A stretch of DNA of 64,000 bases. Origin: Gammaproteobacteria bacterium (GTDB taxonomy: Bacteria; Pseudomonadota; Gammaproteobacteria; Nitrosococcales; Methylophagaceae). The notes under the pieces are model-generated. The model saw only the letters and a program-made list of their open reading frames with translations, had not been told where the DNA came from and did not search any database. The stretch spans positions 20,254 to 84,253 of the forward strand of contig JAOUJZ010000004.1 in the NCBI GenBank assembly GCA_029882915.1, written 5' to 3'. The translations under genes and the position numbers were made by a program. Below, in pieces: positions 47,004-56,111 of this stretch; the stretch's first letter is position 1, and each line of letters opens with the position of its first letter.

Positions 47004-50000
47004 TCAGAATAGTTTCCATTGTTTATCTAACCGTTTGGCCGAAACAGGGTACGCTGTTTTAATGCCCTGAGCGAACAGTGAAACTCGAAATTCCTCCAGC
47101 ATCCAGCGATAGTCATTAAACTCCATTGAAGACAGTTTGTTCGCATTGTTTAGATAACGTTGCCAGTGCGGTAAAATTTCTATCATCCACTGCCGATCAC
47201 GCGTTGGATCGGTGTTTAATTTATCCAGACGCTGGGCAATTGCCTGAAAATAAGCAGGCAGTCGTTTTAACGCTTCATCAGGCGTGTGATGGACAAACCC
47301 CTGATAGAGTAAATGATCGAGCTGCTCACGAATATCTTTTACGGCATTAATCGCTGTAAGTGGTATTTTCCCAGATAATCGCTTCGCGATGGCGTGATAT
47401 TCAGCCAATGGTTTGGCAATTTGTCCTGCAAGTTCAGTGGCAATAGAAATCAGATCACTGCGTTTGTTTTCAAGGCGCTGCTCAAAGTCCTGTTTGTTAT
47501 GAATTGCATCCTGACCCAATATAAAACAGCGTTCGAACGCAACATCAATAAGATCAGTTTTAAGTTGTTCACACGGTGTTTGTTGACCCACTCCTTGTTC
47601 ATCGTCAAATGGAGATGGGGGTACATTAGCGTAATGCATGCACATTTGTTGGATATTCGGCAGATTCTTCTGCAGGTATTTTACGCTATCCGCTTGTGCG
47701 AGCATGAATAAGCGTCTTAATCCTCGACTAGTTTGTTTTTTTGCCTGATTAAGTGTGTCCATTAGAGTTAAATCGACATGATCACCCTTATCGATTAAGG
47801 CAGGATAGGCAGTCATTTCCAAACCGTTCTGAGACAAGGTGACCTGTTCTGGTAGTTCAGAAAATGACCACGAAGTCAGACCGTGTTGTTCGAACTCGTT
47901 GTCAGGTAATTGTCTAAAACTGGCTGCTGCTTCTTTGGCCCAGTCTTGCTTGAGTTGGACGAGATCCCGGCTTTCTGCCAGTAGTTTGCCTTCCTCATCG
48001 ATTAGCCTGAAATTCATTTGAAGATAGCTTGGTAACTCGCTGATATTCCAGTCAGATAATGGAATTTCAACGCCGGTTAGTTTACGCAATTGTTCACTCA
48101 AAGCGGGCAGCAGTGCGCCTGATTCGGCGGATATGTTTTTTATGCAGTCATCAGCGTATTTGGGGACTGGAATAAAGTGACGACGTTGTGACTTTGGCAA
48201 GCTTTTAATCAGGAAGATAATTTTGTCACGTAATAACCCCGGTACTAACCATTCATATTGTTCAGGATTGGTTTGATTAAGTAATGACAACGGAATCGTT
48301 TGGGTAATACCATCATGACTTTTACCCGGCTCAAAGTGATATTCAAGTTCAAGTGGTACTCGATTCACCAGTATTTGATCAGGGAAGCTATCGGCTGTTA
48401 TCTGTTCAGCCTGATGCTGCATCAAATCATCACGATTCAGAAACAGTAATTTTGGCTGTTCTTGCTCGATCTTTTTACGCCATTTCTCAAAGCTTGCACC
48501 ATTCACAATGTGCTCAGGAATGTGTTGTTTATAGAAGTCGAACAACACTTCATCATCGACTAAAACATCGCGACGACGTGATTTTTGTTCAAGTAGTTCA
48601 ATGCTTTTGATTAAATCCAGATTATGTTTGAAAAAGGGTGCACGGCAGAACCAGTCACCTTGAACCAAAGCATCACGAATAAAAATCTCATGAGACATCG
48701 CGGAATCAATTGGGCCAAAATGCACTCGACGACGTGCAACGATAGGTAAGCCATACAATGAAATTTGTTCAAATGCGACTACTTGGGCTGGTTTCTTTTC
48801 CCAATGCGGATCTGAATATTGTTTACGAACCAGATCACCGGCAACAGGTTCTATCCATTCGGGTTCAATTTTGGCAACAATACGCGCATACAATCGACCG
48901 GTTTCAACCAGTTCTGCTGCCATTATCCATTTAGGGCCTTTTTTGTGTAATGCGGAGCCAGGGAAAATTGCCAGTTTGAGATTACGTGTCCCTGTGTATT
49001 CAGATTTATCGGTTTTGACAGCGATATTACTTAGTAGCCCTGATAATAAAGCTTGATGAATTTCTTGATAATCAGCCTCAATCTTATTGGGTTTAAAACC
49101 CATCTGGGTGATCTGGACGTGCAGTTGCTGGTGAATATCATGCCATTCACGTAGACGTAAAAATGATAAAAAATGTTCACGACAGTATTTACGGAGTTTA
49201 TTTTGACTGAGGTGTTTTTTCTTGTCGTGATACAGTGCCCACAGTTTGAGATAACTTAAAAAGTCAGAACGTTCGTCTTTGTATTTACTATGAGCCTCAT
49301 CTGCCGCCTGTTGTTTATCCATGGGGCGTTCACGGGGATCTTGAATACTTAATGCGCTGGCAATGATCAATACTTCAGTCAAACAATTGAGTTTTTTTGC
49401 AGCCAGAATCATTCGAGCAATACGTGGATCTATCGGTAATTTGGCTAGTTGCCGACCGGTTTCTGTTAATTGTCGGTGCTTATCAACAGCACCTAATTCT
49501 TCCAACAAACGAAAACCATCGTTGATCATTTTTTGTGGGGGCGGGTTGATGAATGGAAACTTTGCCGGATCACCCAGTTTGAGTGAAGACATTTGCAAAA
49601 TAACCGATGCTAGATTGGTTCTTAGTACTTCGGGATCAGTAAAGGCCGGACGATTTTTGAAATCATCCTCATCGTAAAGTCGAATAGCCACACCGGCGGC
49701 AACGCGTCCACATCGTCCTGAACGTTGATTGGCACTGGACTGAGATATTTTTTCAATAGGGAGGCGTTGCACTTTATTACGAACACTGTAGCGACTAATG
49801 CGAGCAAAACCTGGATCTACCACATAACGAATTCCCGGTACTGTCAGTGAGGTTTCGGCGACGTTGGTAGCTAGAACAATACGGCGATGACCACCTGTTT
49901 TAAACACGCGGTTTTGCTCGGCAGCTGATTGACGAGCAAATAACGGCAATACTTCGGTTTGTGGTGGGTGATGTTTGCGTAATGCCTCTGATACATCACG

Positions 50001-50897
50001 AATATCCCGTTCACCGGATAAAAATACCAGCACGTCACCTTGACCTTCACGACACAGTTCATCAACCGCCTCAACAATGCCTCGAACCATATCGTAATCA
50101 CGCTGTTCTTCATCATTGCCCATTGGTGGACGGTAGCGCATCTCAACCGGGTAGGTGCGGCCAGTGACTTCAATAACAGGTGCGTTATTAAAATGGGATG
50201 AAAAGCGTTCGGTATCAATCGTTGCAGACGTAATAATAACTTTTAAGTCAGGGCGTTTGGGGAGTAGCTGTTTGATATAACCCAATAAGAAATCAATATT
50301 AAGGCTACGTTCGTGTGCTTCATCAATGATGAGGGTGTCATATTGATTAAGAAACTTATCATTCTGGGTTTCAGCTAGCAAAATACCATCGGTCATTAAT
50401 TTTACATAGCTGCGATCTGCTTTTACCTGATCGTGAAAACGCACTTTATAACCAACGATATCACCCAGTTCGCTGTTGAGTTCTTCAGCAATACGAGTGG
50501 CTACTGTGCGTGCTGCTATACGGCGTGGTTGTGTGTGTCCGATTAATCCAGAAACACCACGGCCCAGTTCCAGACAGATTTTAGGTAACTGGGTGGTCTT
50601 ACCTGAACCGGTTTCGCCACTAAGAATAATAACCTGATTGTCTTTGATGGCCTGAGCGATTTCTGCGCGGCGTTCAATAACGGGTAAATCAGCTTCGAAA
50701 GAAGGTTTCGGTATGGCCTGCTGGCGTAATTCACGGCGGTCAATAGATGCCGTGATTTTATTTTCCAATGCTGTTAGTTGTTCAGGTTTAATTTCTTGTT
50801 GTTTAAGCAAATCCTGCAAACGACGTCTAAGCGGAAACTGATCAGCTAACATAGCTTTGTTAAGTGACTTTTGTAGTTGTTGCAGTGTGTGTTTCAA
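47004..50897 (-). CDS. hrpA: ATP-dependent RNA helicase HrpA
   Basis: SGETGSGKTTQLPKICLELG, IIDEAHERSLNIDFLLGY, SSANQRSGRCGRV; 1297 aa. Confidence 0.96.
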   Translation of the reverse strand: MKHTLQQLQKSLNKAMLADQFPLRRRLQDLLKQQEIKPEQLTALENKITASIDRRELRQQAIPKPSFEADLPVIERRAEIAQAIKDNQVIILSGETGSGKTTQLPKICLELGRGVSGLIGHTQPRRIAARTVATRIAEELNSELGDIVGYKVRFHDQVKADRSYVKLMTDGILLAETQNDKFLNQYDTLIIDEAHERSLNIDFLLGYIKQLLPKRPDLKVIITSATIDTERFSSHFNNAPVIEVTGRTYPVEMRYRPPMGNDEEQRDYDMVRGIVEAVDELCREGQGDVLVFLSGERDIRDVSEALRKHHPPQTEVLPLFARQSAAEQNRVFKTGGHRRIVLATNVAETSLTVPGIRYVVDPGFARISRYSVRNKVQRLPIEKISQSSANQRSGRCGRVAAGVAIRLYDEDDFKNRPAFTDPEVLRTNLASVILQMSSLKLGDPAKFPFINPPPQKMINDGFRLLEELGAVDKHRQLTETGRQLAKLPIDPRIARMILAAKKLNCLTEVLIIASALSIQDPRERPMDKQQAADEAHSKYKDERSDFLSYLKLWALYHDKKKHLSQNKLRKYCREHFLSFLRLREWHDIHQQLHVQITQMGFKPNKIEADYQEIHQALLSGLLSNIAVKTDKSEYTGTRNLKLAIFPGSALHKKGPKWIMAAELVETGRLYARIVAKIEPEWIEPVAGDLVRKQYSDPHWEKKPAQVVAFEQISLYGLPIVARRRVHFGPIDSAMSHEIFIRDALVQGDWFCRAPFFKHNLDLIKSIELLEQKSRRRDVLVDDEVLFDFYKQHIPEHIVNGASFEKWRKKIEQEQPKLLFLNRDDLMQHQAEQITADSFPDQILVNRVPLELEYHFEPGKSHDGITQTIPLSLLNQTNPEQYEWLVPGLLRDKIIFLIKSLPKSQRRHFIPVPKYADDCIKNISAESGALLPALSEQLRKLTGVEIPLSDWNISELPSYLQMNFRLIDEEGKLLAESRDLVQLKQDWAKEAAASFRQLPDNEFEQHGLTSWSFSELPEQVTLSQNGLEMTAYPALIDKGDHVDLTLMDTLNQAKKQTSRGLRRLFMLAQADSVKYLQKNLPNIQQMCMHYANVPPSPFDDEQGVGQQTPCEQLKTDLIDVAFERCFILGQDAIHNKQDFEQRLENKRSDLISIATELAGQIAKPLAEYHAIAKRLSGKIPLTAINAVKDIREQLDHLLYQGFVHHTPDEALKRLPAYFQAIAQRLDKLNTDPTRDRQWMIEILPHWQRYLNNANKLSSMEFNDYRWMLEEFRVSLFAQGIKTAYPVSAKRLDKQWKLF

Positions 50898-50921
50898 ATG
50901 AAGGTGTTCTGTAGCTAATAT

Positions 50922-50960
50922 AAAAAAGAATAGCCGGTTGTTATATTGTAACCGGCTATT
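50922..50960 (-). terminator. Rho-independent terminator downstream of pentapeptide gene
   Basis: Minus strand AATAGCCGGTT-loop-AACCGGCTATT followed by cttttttta. Confidence 0.8.
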
Positions 50961-50985
50961 ATGGAAGAGTTAGACTGTTATTTAG

Positions 50986-51447
50986 TCAACAGCCGCTGTT
51001 ATTTATTTTACCATCTGGCATAGTGGTATTGCAGTAGGTGATGCCGCGCTGGTGTGCACCATCAAGTTTAGCTCCTGTTAAATCAGCATTGCTAAAGTCA
51101 GTAAAAACAAGCTGTGCGCCTTTTAAATTAGCACCTTTCAAATTAGCACCATCAAAAATAGCATAATCGAGTAAGGCAATGGAGAGATCAGCACCTTCAA
51201 GGTTTGCGCCATGTAATTTGGAATGAGTGAACCAGACACCAACTAACTTAGCGTTACTGAAATTGACGCCTTTCAAGTTTGCTTCACTAATATCTACGCC
51301 ACTAAAATCCTGACCACTTAAATCAGCGTCACTTAAATTACAAAAGTTACATTGGCGTGATTCAAGTAAACGTTCAAGATAAATTTGATCAAAGGCTGAT
51401 ACAGCTGTTGCAGTGAGTAGACCAGCAAGTAAAGCGACTAATTTCAT
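50986..51447 (-). CDS. Secreted pentapeptide repeat protein
   Basis: Signal peptide and tandem A(D/N)LxG-type repeats (ANLKGVNFSNAKL..., GANLKGANLKGAQL). Confidence 0.9.
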   Translation of the reverse strand: MKLVALLAGLLTATAVSAFDQIYLERLLESRQCNFCNLSDADLSGQDFSGVDISEANLKGVNFSNAKLVGVWFTHSKLHGANLEGADLSIALLDYAIFDGANLKGANLKGAQLVFTDFSNADLTGAKLDGAHQRGITYCNTTMPDGKINNSGC

Positions 51448-52062
51448 TTATTGTTCTCCTGATTTAATCGGGCTGTTCCAGCCCCCGCTAAAAAACTGTT
51501 CAGATAGTGGACGACGTTCACGTGCCTTAAGTTCCCGTTCCAAATGTTCTTCATTTAAGCTGTCCAATGGTGCAGGATGACCCACAGCTATCATTGCCCA
51601 TAATTCAATATCATCGGGCAATGCAAAAGCAGCGCGAAGTTTATTGCCATCATAACCCCCCATCTGGTGACTGATTAAACCCATTGATGTTGCTTGCAGG
51701 CATAAACTGATACTGGCAGCACCGGTATCATAGCCAACCCAACGATTGTCCTGGCCATTATGACTGAACGTTTTAACAGAGGCTGCTAACACCAATAACG
51801 GTGCATTTTTAGCCCATTCCTGATTACCGGGAGACAGGCAATCTAAAGCCTGTTGCCAACTGCTTTTGTCCTGATGTTGATTCCAGATGATAAAACGCCA
51901 GGGCTGGTCACCATAGCAGGAGGGTGCCCAGCGTGCAGCTTCACACAAAGCAGTAATTTGCTGGTCACTGATTGCAAGTGAAGGGTCAAATGCACGGCCA
52001 CTCCAACGTTCAGCTAGAATTTTATCAATAGGTTGATCTGTGACAGCTGGTTTTTCGATCAC
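51448..52062 (-). CDS. Nitroreductase family protein
   Basis: RWSGRAFDPSLAISDQQITALCEAARWAPSCYGDQPWRFIIW. Confidence 0.92.
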   Translation of the reverse strand: MIEKPAVTDQPIDKILAERWSGRAFDPSLAISDQQITALCEAARWAPSCYGDQPWRFIIWNQHQDKSSWQQALDCLSPGNQEWAKNAPLLVLAASVKTFSHNGQDNRWVGYDTGAASISLCLQATSMGLISHQMGGYDGNKLRAAFALPDDIELWAMIAVGHPAPLDSLNEEHLERELKARERRPLSEQFFSGGWNSPIKSGEQ

Positions 52063-52079
52063 GGTTATAATCCTGATAG

Positions 52080-52379
52080 TTATTTTTTACCGGGGAGTTG
52101 AATGGTAGGTTCTTTTGCAGGACGGTAAAAACCACCGATGTGACCAATCACCATAACAAGGTTTGAACTGGTTTTGTTTGCAATCTCATTCAGCATTTCA
52201 GTGCGTTCGGCCTTTTCCAGGCCACTGACCCGAACTTTAATTAATTCGTGGCGCTCAAGCGCAATTTCGATTTCAGAAAGTACGGTATCGGTTAGGCCTT
52301 TGCTGCCAATCATGACAATAGGTTTGAGAGAATGCGCTAAACCACGTAAGTAGCGCTTTTGTTTGTCATTAACTGCCAT
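52080..52379 (-). CDS. yhbY: YhbY/CRM domain RNA-binding protein
   Basis: KQKRYLRGLAHSLKPIVMIGSKGLTDTVLSEIEIALERHELIKVRV. Confidence 0.93.
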   Translation of the reverse strand: MAVNDKQKRYLRGLAHSLKPIVMIGSKGLTDTVLSEIEIALERHELIKVRVSGLEKAERTEMLNEIANKTSSNLVMVIGHIGGFYRPAKEPTIQLPGKK

Positions 52380-52476
52380 GTGTCTTGATACCATTGATTA
52401 AAATGGCTTAATTATATCAGGATAGGATAATCTACAGGGGAGATAGTAATGAAAGATGCACATGAGGTAAAAAATT

Positions 52477-52746
52477 ATGATTTCTGTTAAGCGTCTGGTT
52501 CTGGATATCCTTAAACCGCATCAGCCAAATGCGTTGGAATTTTCTTGCACTCTTGCAGGAGTTGATGATGATTATCGGGTCGAGTTGACGGTGATAGAGA
52601 TTGATGAGAATACCGAAACGGTTCAGGTTGTGATTGAAGGTGACAATATTAATTTCGAAGCGATTCAATCAGCCATCACCAATATGGGTGGTTCGCTTCA
52701 CAGTATTGATGTTGTGGAAGTACAAAGCGAGCCTGATAACTTATAA
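52477..52746 (+). CDS. DUF211 family protein
   Basis: RLVLDILKPHQP, VIEIDENTETVQVVIEGDNINFEAIQSAITNMGGSLHSIDVVEV. Confidence 0.85.
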   Translation: MISVKRLVLDILKPHQPNALEFSCTLAGVDDDYRVELTVIEIDENTETVQVVIEGDNINFEAIQSAITNMGGSLHSIDVVEVQSEPDNL

Positions 52747-52763
52747 GGTAAAGCTTTTAACGT

Positions 52764-53360
52764 ATGAACAAACTTTTATTGAATGCATTTGAGCAACTCC
52801 GGTTTCTATTACGAATTACTCGTACTCACGGTATTGTTCGCCGTTATTTTGTGGTGAATGGTTTCGATGGCGCGCTCACCATGCTGGGCCTCATCATAGG
52901 GTTTGTTATCAGTGCATCAGCTAATTTGACGGTAGTAATTAATGCCTGTTTAGGTGCCGCTATCGCGTTAGCAGTAAGTGGTGTGAGTAGTGCTTATGTT
53001 AGTGAGCAAGCAGAGTTGCGTCGTGCTCTTAATGATTTGGAAGATGCGATGATGACGGATCTCAAGGAAAGTGCGCATGGCGATGCCGCTCGCTGGGTTC
53101 CTTTATTAATTGCACTCGTCAACGGTATCGCACCATTAATTATTTCTCTATTAATCATTAGCCCACTATGGCTATCTAAATTAGGAATAGTCTTTTTTGT
53201 TTCGCCGCTTTTTATCGCGGTCATTATTGCCTTTATCCTTATTTTTTTACTGGGTGTATTTCTAGGTCGCGTGTCAGGAGTTTCGTGGCTGTATAGTGGC
53301 GTTAAAGCACTGTTAGTCGCACTGGTGACCATGTCACTGATTTTCTTATTTGCGGGGTAA
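52764..53360 (+). CDS. VIT1/CCC1-like (TIGR00267-type) membrane protein
   Basis: VVNGFDGALTMLGLIIGFVISAS, LGAAIALAVSGVSSAYVSEQAELRRALNDLEDAM, multiple TMs. Confidence 0.78.
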   Translation: MNKLLLNAFEQLRFLLRITRTHGIVRRYFVVNGFDGALTMLGLIIGFVISASANLTVVINACLGAAIALAVSGVSSAYVSEQAELRRALNDLEDAMMTDLKESAHGDAARWVPLLIALVNGIAPLIISLLIISPLWLSKLGIVFFVSPLFIAVIIAFILIFLLGVFLGRVSGVSWLYSGVKALLVALVTMSLIFLFAG

Positions 53361-53364
53361 TAGT

Positions 53365-56010
53365 GTGGCACACATTGACTGGCATACTGTTGAATCTGAT
53401 GACGTACTGAAACGGTTTAACAGTTCGGTTGATGGATTGACCACAAATCAGGTTCAACAAAACCGGATGGAACATGGTGCTAACGTTATTCCTGAAACAA
53501 AGAGACGATCTCTACTGAGAATGTTGCTGGATCAGTTTAGCGACTTCATGATCCTAGTATTGTTAGTGGCTGCAGTGATATCGGGCTTTATCGGAGAGCC
53601 TCAGGATACCATTGCCATATTAGTGATTATTGGTTTGAACGCCATTATCGGCATGGTTCAGGAATATAGAGCCGAACGTGCCGTTGCTGCACTGAGAAAA
53701 ATGGCAATTCCGGATGCCAAGGTAATACGTAACGCGACAGCAGTGACTATTGCAGCCTCTGAACTGGTACCTGGTGATATTGTTTTACTGGAAACGGGCA
53801 ATGTGGTGCCAGCGGACTTGAAGTTGCTGGAATCCGAGGAAATGCAGGCCGATGAATCATGTCTTACTGGCGAATCTCATGCTGTTGATAAGCGAAACAT
53901 CATTCTGACTGATACAGGTTTAGCCCTTGGAGATCGAGTTAATCTTGCATTTAATAGCAGTATGATTACACGGGGTCGCGGCAAGGGCATCGTGATCGCC
54001 ACAGGATTGAATACTGAAATCGGTCGTATTGCTGAATTACTCGGCAGCGAAAAGAGTGTGAAAACACCACTGCAGCAAAGATTGACTTTGTTTGGACGTT
54101 ATTTGGCGCTGGCAGTACTGGCAATCTGTGCCATCGTATTTGTTGCTGGTTTGCTGCAGGGGCAACCTGTATTACTGATGTTTTTGACGGCGATCAGTCT
54201 AGCAGTGGCGGCCATACCCGAAGCATTACCAGCAGTGGTGACAGTGTCACTTGCCTTTGGCGCACGTAAGCTCATTCAGAATAATGCTCTAGTGCGTAAT
54301 TTGCCAGCAGTGGAAACACTGGGATCAGTCACATACATCTGTGCTGATAAAACGGGGACTTTGACTCAAAATAGAATGACCGCAGAACTGTTTTATGTGA
54401 CCGGTCAACGTCAACAGCCACTAGATATTGATAGACATACTATGCCGATTGTAGAGTTTGGGCATGCACTGGCTTTAAATAATGACGTGTCAGAAATGGA
54501 TGGTACACCCAGCGGTGAACCGACTGAATTGGCATTATTTCAAGCGGCTTATCAGGCAGGTTATGACAAACATGTTCTGGAACAGCAATTACCACGTTTA
54601 GCGGTCATTCCTTTTGACAGTGACCGTAAGAAAATGACAACTCTGCATCAGTTGGCGGCAGGGGTCGTGGCCTATGTTAAAGGGGCGCCTGAACATGTGT
54701 TAACAGATTGTATTAATGCATTAGGCGTAGATGGCATCATAGAGATTGATGTTAAAGCAGTTACCACTGAAGCAGAACAATTAGCCAGAGAAGGGTATCG
54801 TGTGCTTGCAATAGCAAAACGGCAGTATGCCCAGATGCCTGACCAGATTGAGTCGGAAACGATTGAGCAACAACTCACCTTTCTTGGTCTGGTTGCTCTG
54901 ATTGACCCACCTCGACCGGAAGCCCAACAGGCCGTTGCTGATTGTCTGACTGCTGGCATTACACCCGTAATGATAACCGGTGATCATCCGGGTACGGCGA
55001 TGACCATCGCCAGACGTTTGGGGATAACCGATAGTGATGATGCCTTGTTGACTGGAGGCGAACTGGCAAAATTATCTGATGATGCATTTGCAAGCATTGT
55101 TGAAAAAATAAGGGTTTATGCTCGGGTCAGTCCACAACAAAAACTGAACATAGTAAAAGCATTGCAGTTAAATGGTGAATTTGTTGCCATGACGGGCGAT
55201 GGTGTTAACGATGCGCCTGCTCTGAAACGGGCCGGTATTGGTGTGGCTATGGGTAAAAAGGGCACTGATGTAGCGCGTGAAGCCGCAGACATGGTTTTAC
55301 TGGATGATAATTTCAATACAATTGTTCAAACGGTACGGTCAGGACGACAGATCTTCGATAATATTCGAAAATTTATTAAATATACGATGAGTTCCAATTC
55401 TGGAGAAATATGGACTCTCTTTCTGGCGCCATTTCTTGGCCTGCCCATTCCTTTGTTACCGATTCATATTTTATGGATCAATCTGGTGACTGATGGATTG
55501 CCCGGATTGGCTTATACTGCTGAACCTGCTGAGGAAGGAATTATGAATCGTCCGCCAAGGCCACCAGAAGAACATATATTTTCCCATGGTATGTGGCAGC
55601 ATATTTTATGGGTTGGGCTGTTTGTTGGTGGAATCTCTATCGCTTCACAAGCCTGGGCAATTTCACGAGGGGTCGACTATTGGCAAACTATTATTTTTAC
55701 CGTTTTGACCTTGTCACAGTTGTTTCATTCATTAGCAGTACGGAGTGAAACAACATCGTTGTTTTCACTGGGTTTGTTGAGTAATAAGCCCATGCTGGGT
55801 GCTGTCATCATGACCATTGGATTGCAGATGGCCGTTATTTACATCCCCGTATTTAATGACATCTTCCACACACAACCATTACCAATCTACGATCTGCTCA
55901 TTTGCTTTGCTGTGTCATCATTACTTCTGTTTGCGGTAGAGATTGAAAAGTATTTAGTGCGAAGAGGACTAATTTATGTGGACAGTAAACATTTAGTGCC
56001 TAATGAGTAA
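53365..56010 (+). CDS. Ca2+-type P-type ATPase (P2 family)
   Basis: ICADKTGTLTQNRM phosphorylation motif, CLTGESHAVDK, AMTGDGVNDAPALKRAGIGVAMG; GTG start after GGGG. Confidence 0.92.
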   Translation: MAHIDWHTVESDDVLKRFNSSVDGLTTNQVQQNRMEHGANVIPETKRRSLLRMLLDQFSDFMILVLLVAAVISGFIGEPQDTIAILVIIGLNAIIGMVQEYRAERAVAALRKMAIPDAKVIRNATAVTIAASELVPGDIVLLETGNVVPADLKLLESEEMQADESCLTGESHAVDKRNIILTDTGLALGDRVNLAFNSSMITRGRGKGIVIATGLNTEIGRIAELLGSEKSVKTPLQQRLTLFGRYLALAVLAICAIVFVAGLLQGQPVLLMFLTAISLAVAAIPEALPAVVTVSLAFGARKLIQNNALVRNLPAVETLGSVTYICADKTGTLTQNRMTAELFYVTGQRQQPLDIDRHTMPIVEFGHALALNNDVSEMDGTPSGEPTELALFQAAYQAGYDKHVLEQQLPRLAVIPFDSDRKKMTTLHQLAAGVVAYVKGAPEHVLTDCINALGVDGIIEIDVKAVTTEAEQLAREGYRVLAIAKRQYAQMPDQIESETIEQQLTFLGLVALIDPPRPEAQQAVADCLTAGITPVMITGDHPGTAMTIARRLGITDSDDALLTGGELAKLSDDAFASIVEKIRVYARVSPQQKLNIVKALQLNGEFVAMTGDGVNDAPALKRAGIGVAMGKKGTDVAREAADMVLLDDNFNTIVQTVRSGRQIFDNIRKFIKYTMSSNSGEIWTLFLAPFLGLPIPLLPIHILWINLVTDGLPGLAYTAEPAEEGIMNRPPRPPEEHIFSHGMWQHILWVGLFVGGISIASQAWAISRGVDYWQTIIFTVLTLSQLFHSLAVRSETTSLFSLGLLSNKPMLGAVIMTIGLQMAVIYIPVFNDIFHTQPLPIYDLLICFAVSSLLLFAVEIEKYLVRRGLIYVDSKHLVPNE

Positions 56011-56111
56011 CAGTAAAAGTCACTAGGCTAATATAAAGTTCTATATAATTAAGCACGGGCGTAATTAAGCTCACCACACCCTCGCTACTTTTCTAAATGT
56101 GTACTCGAACC

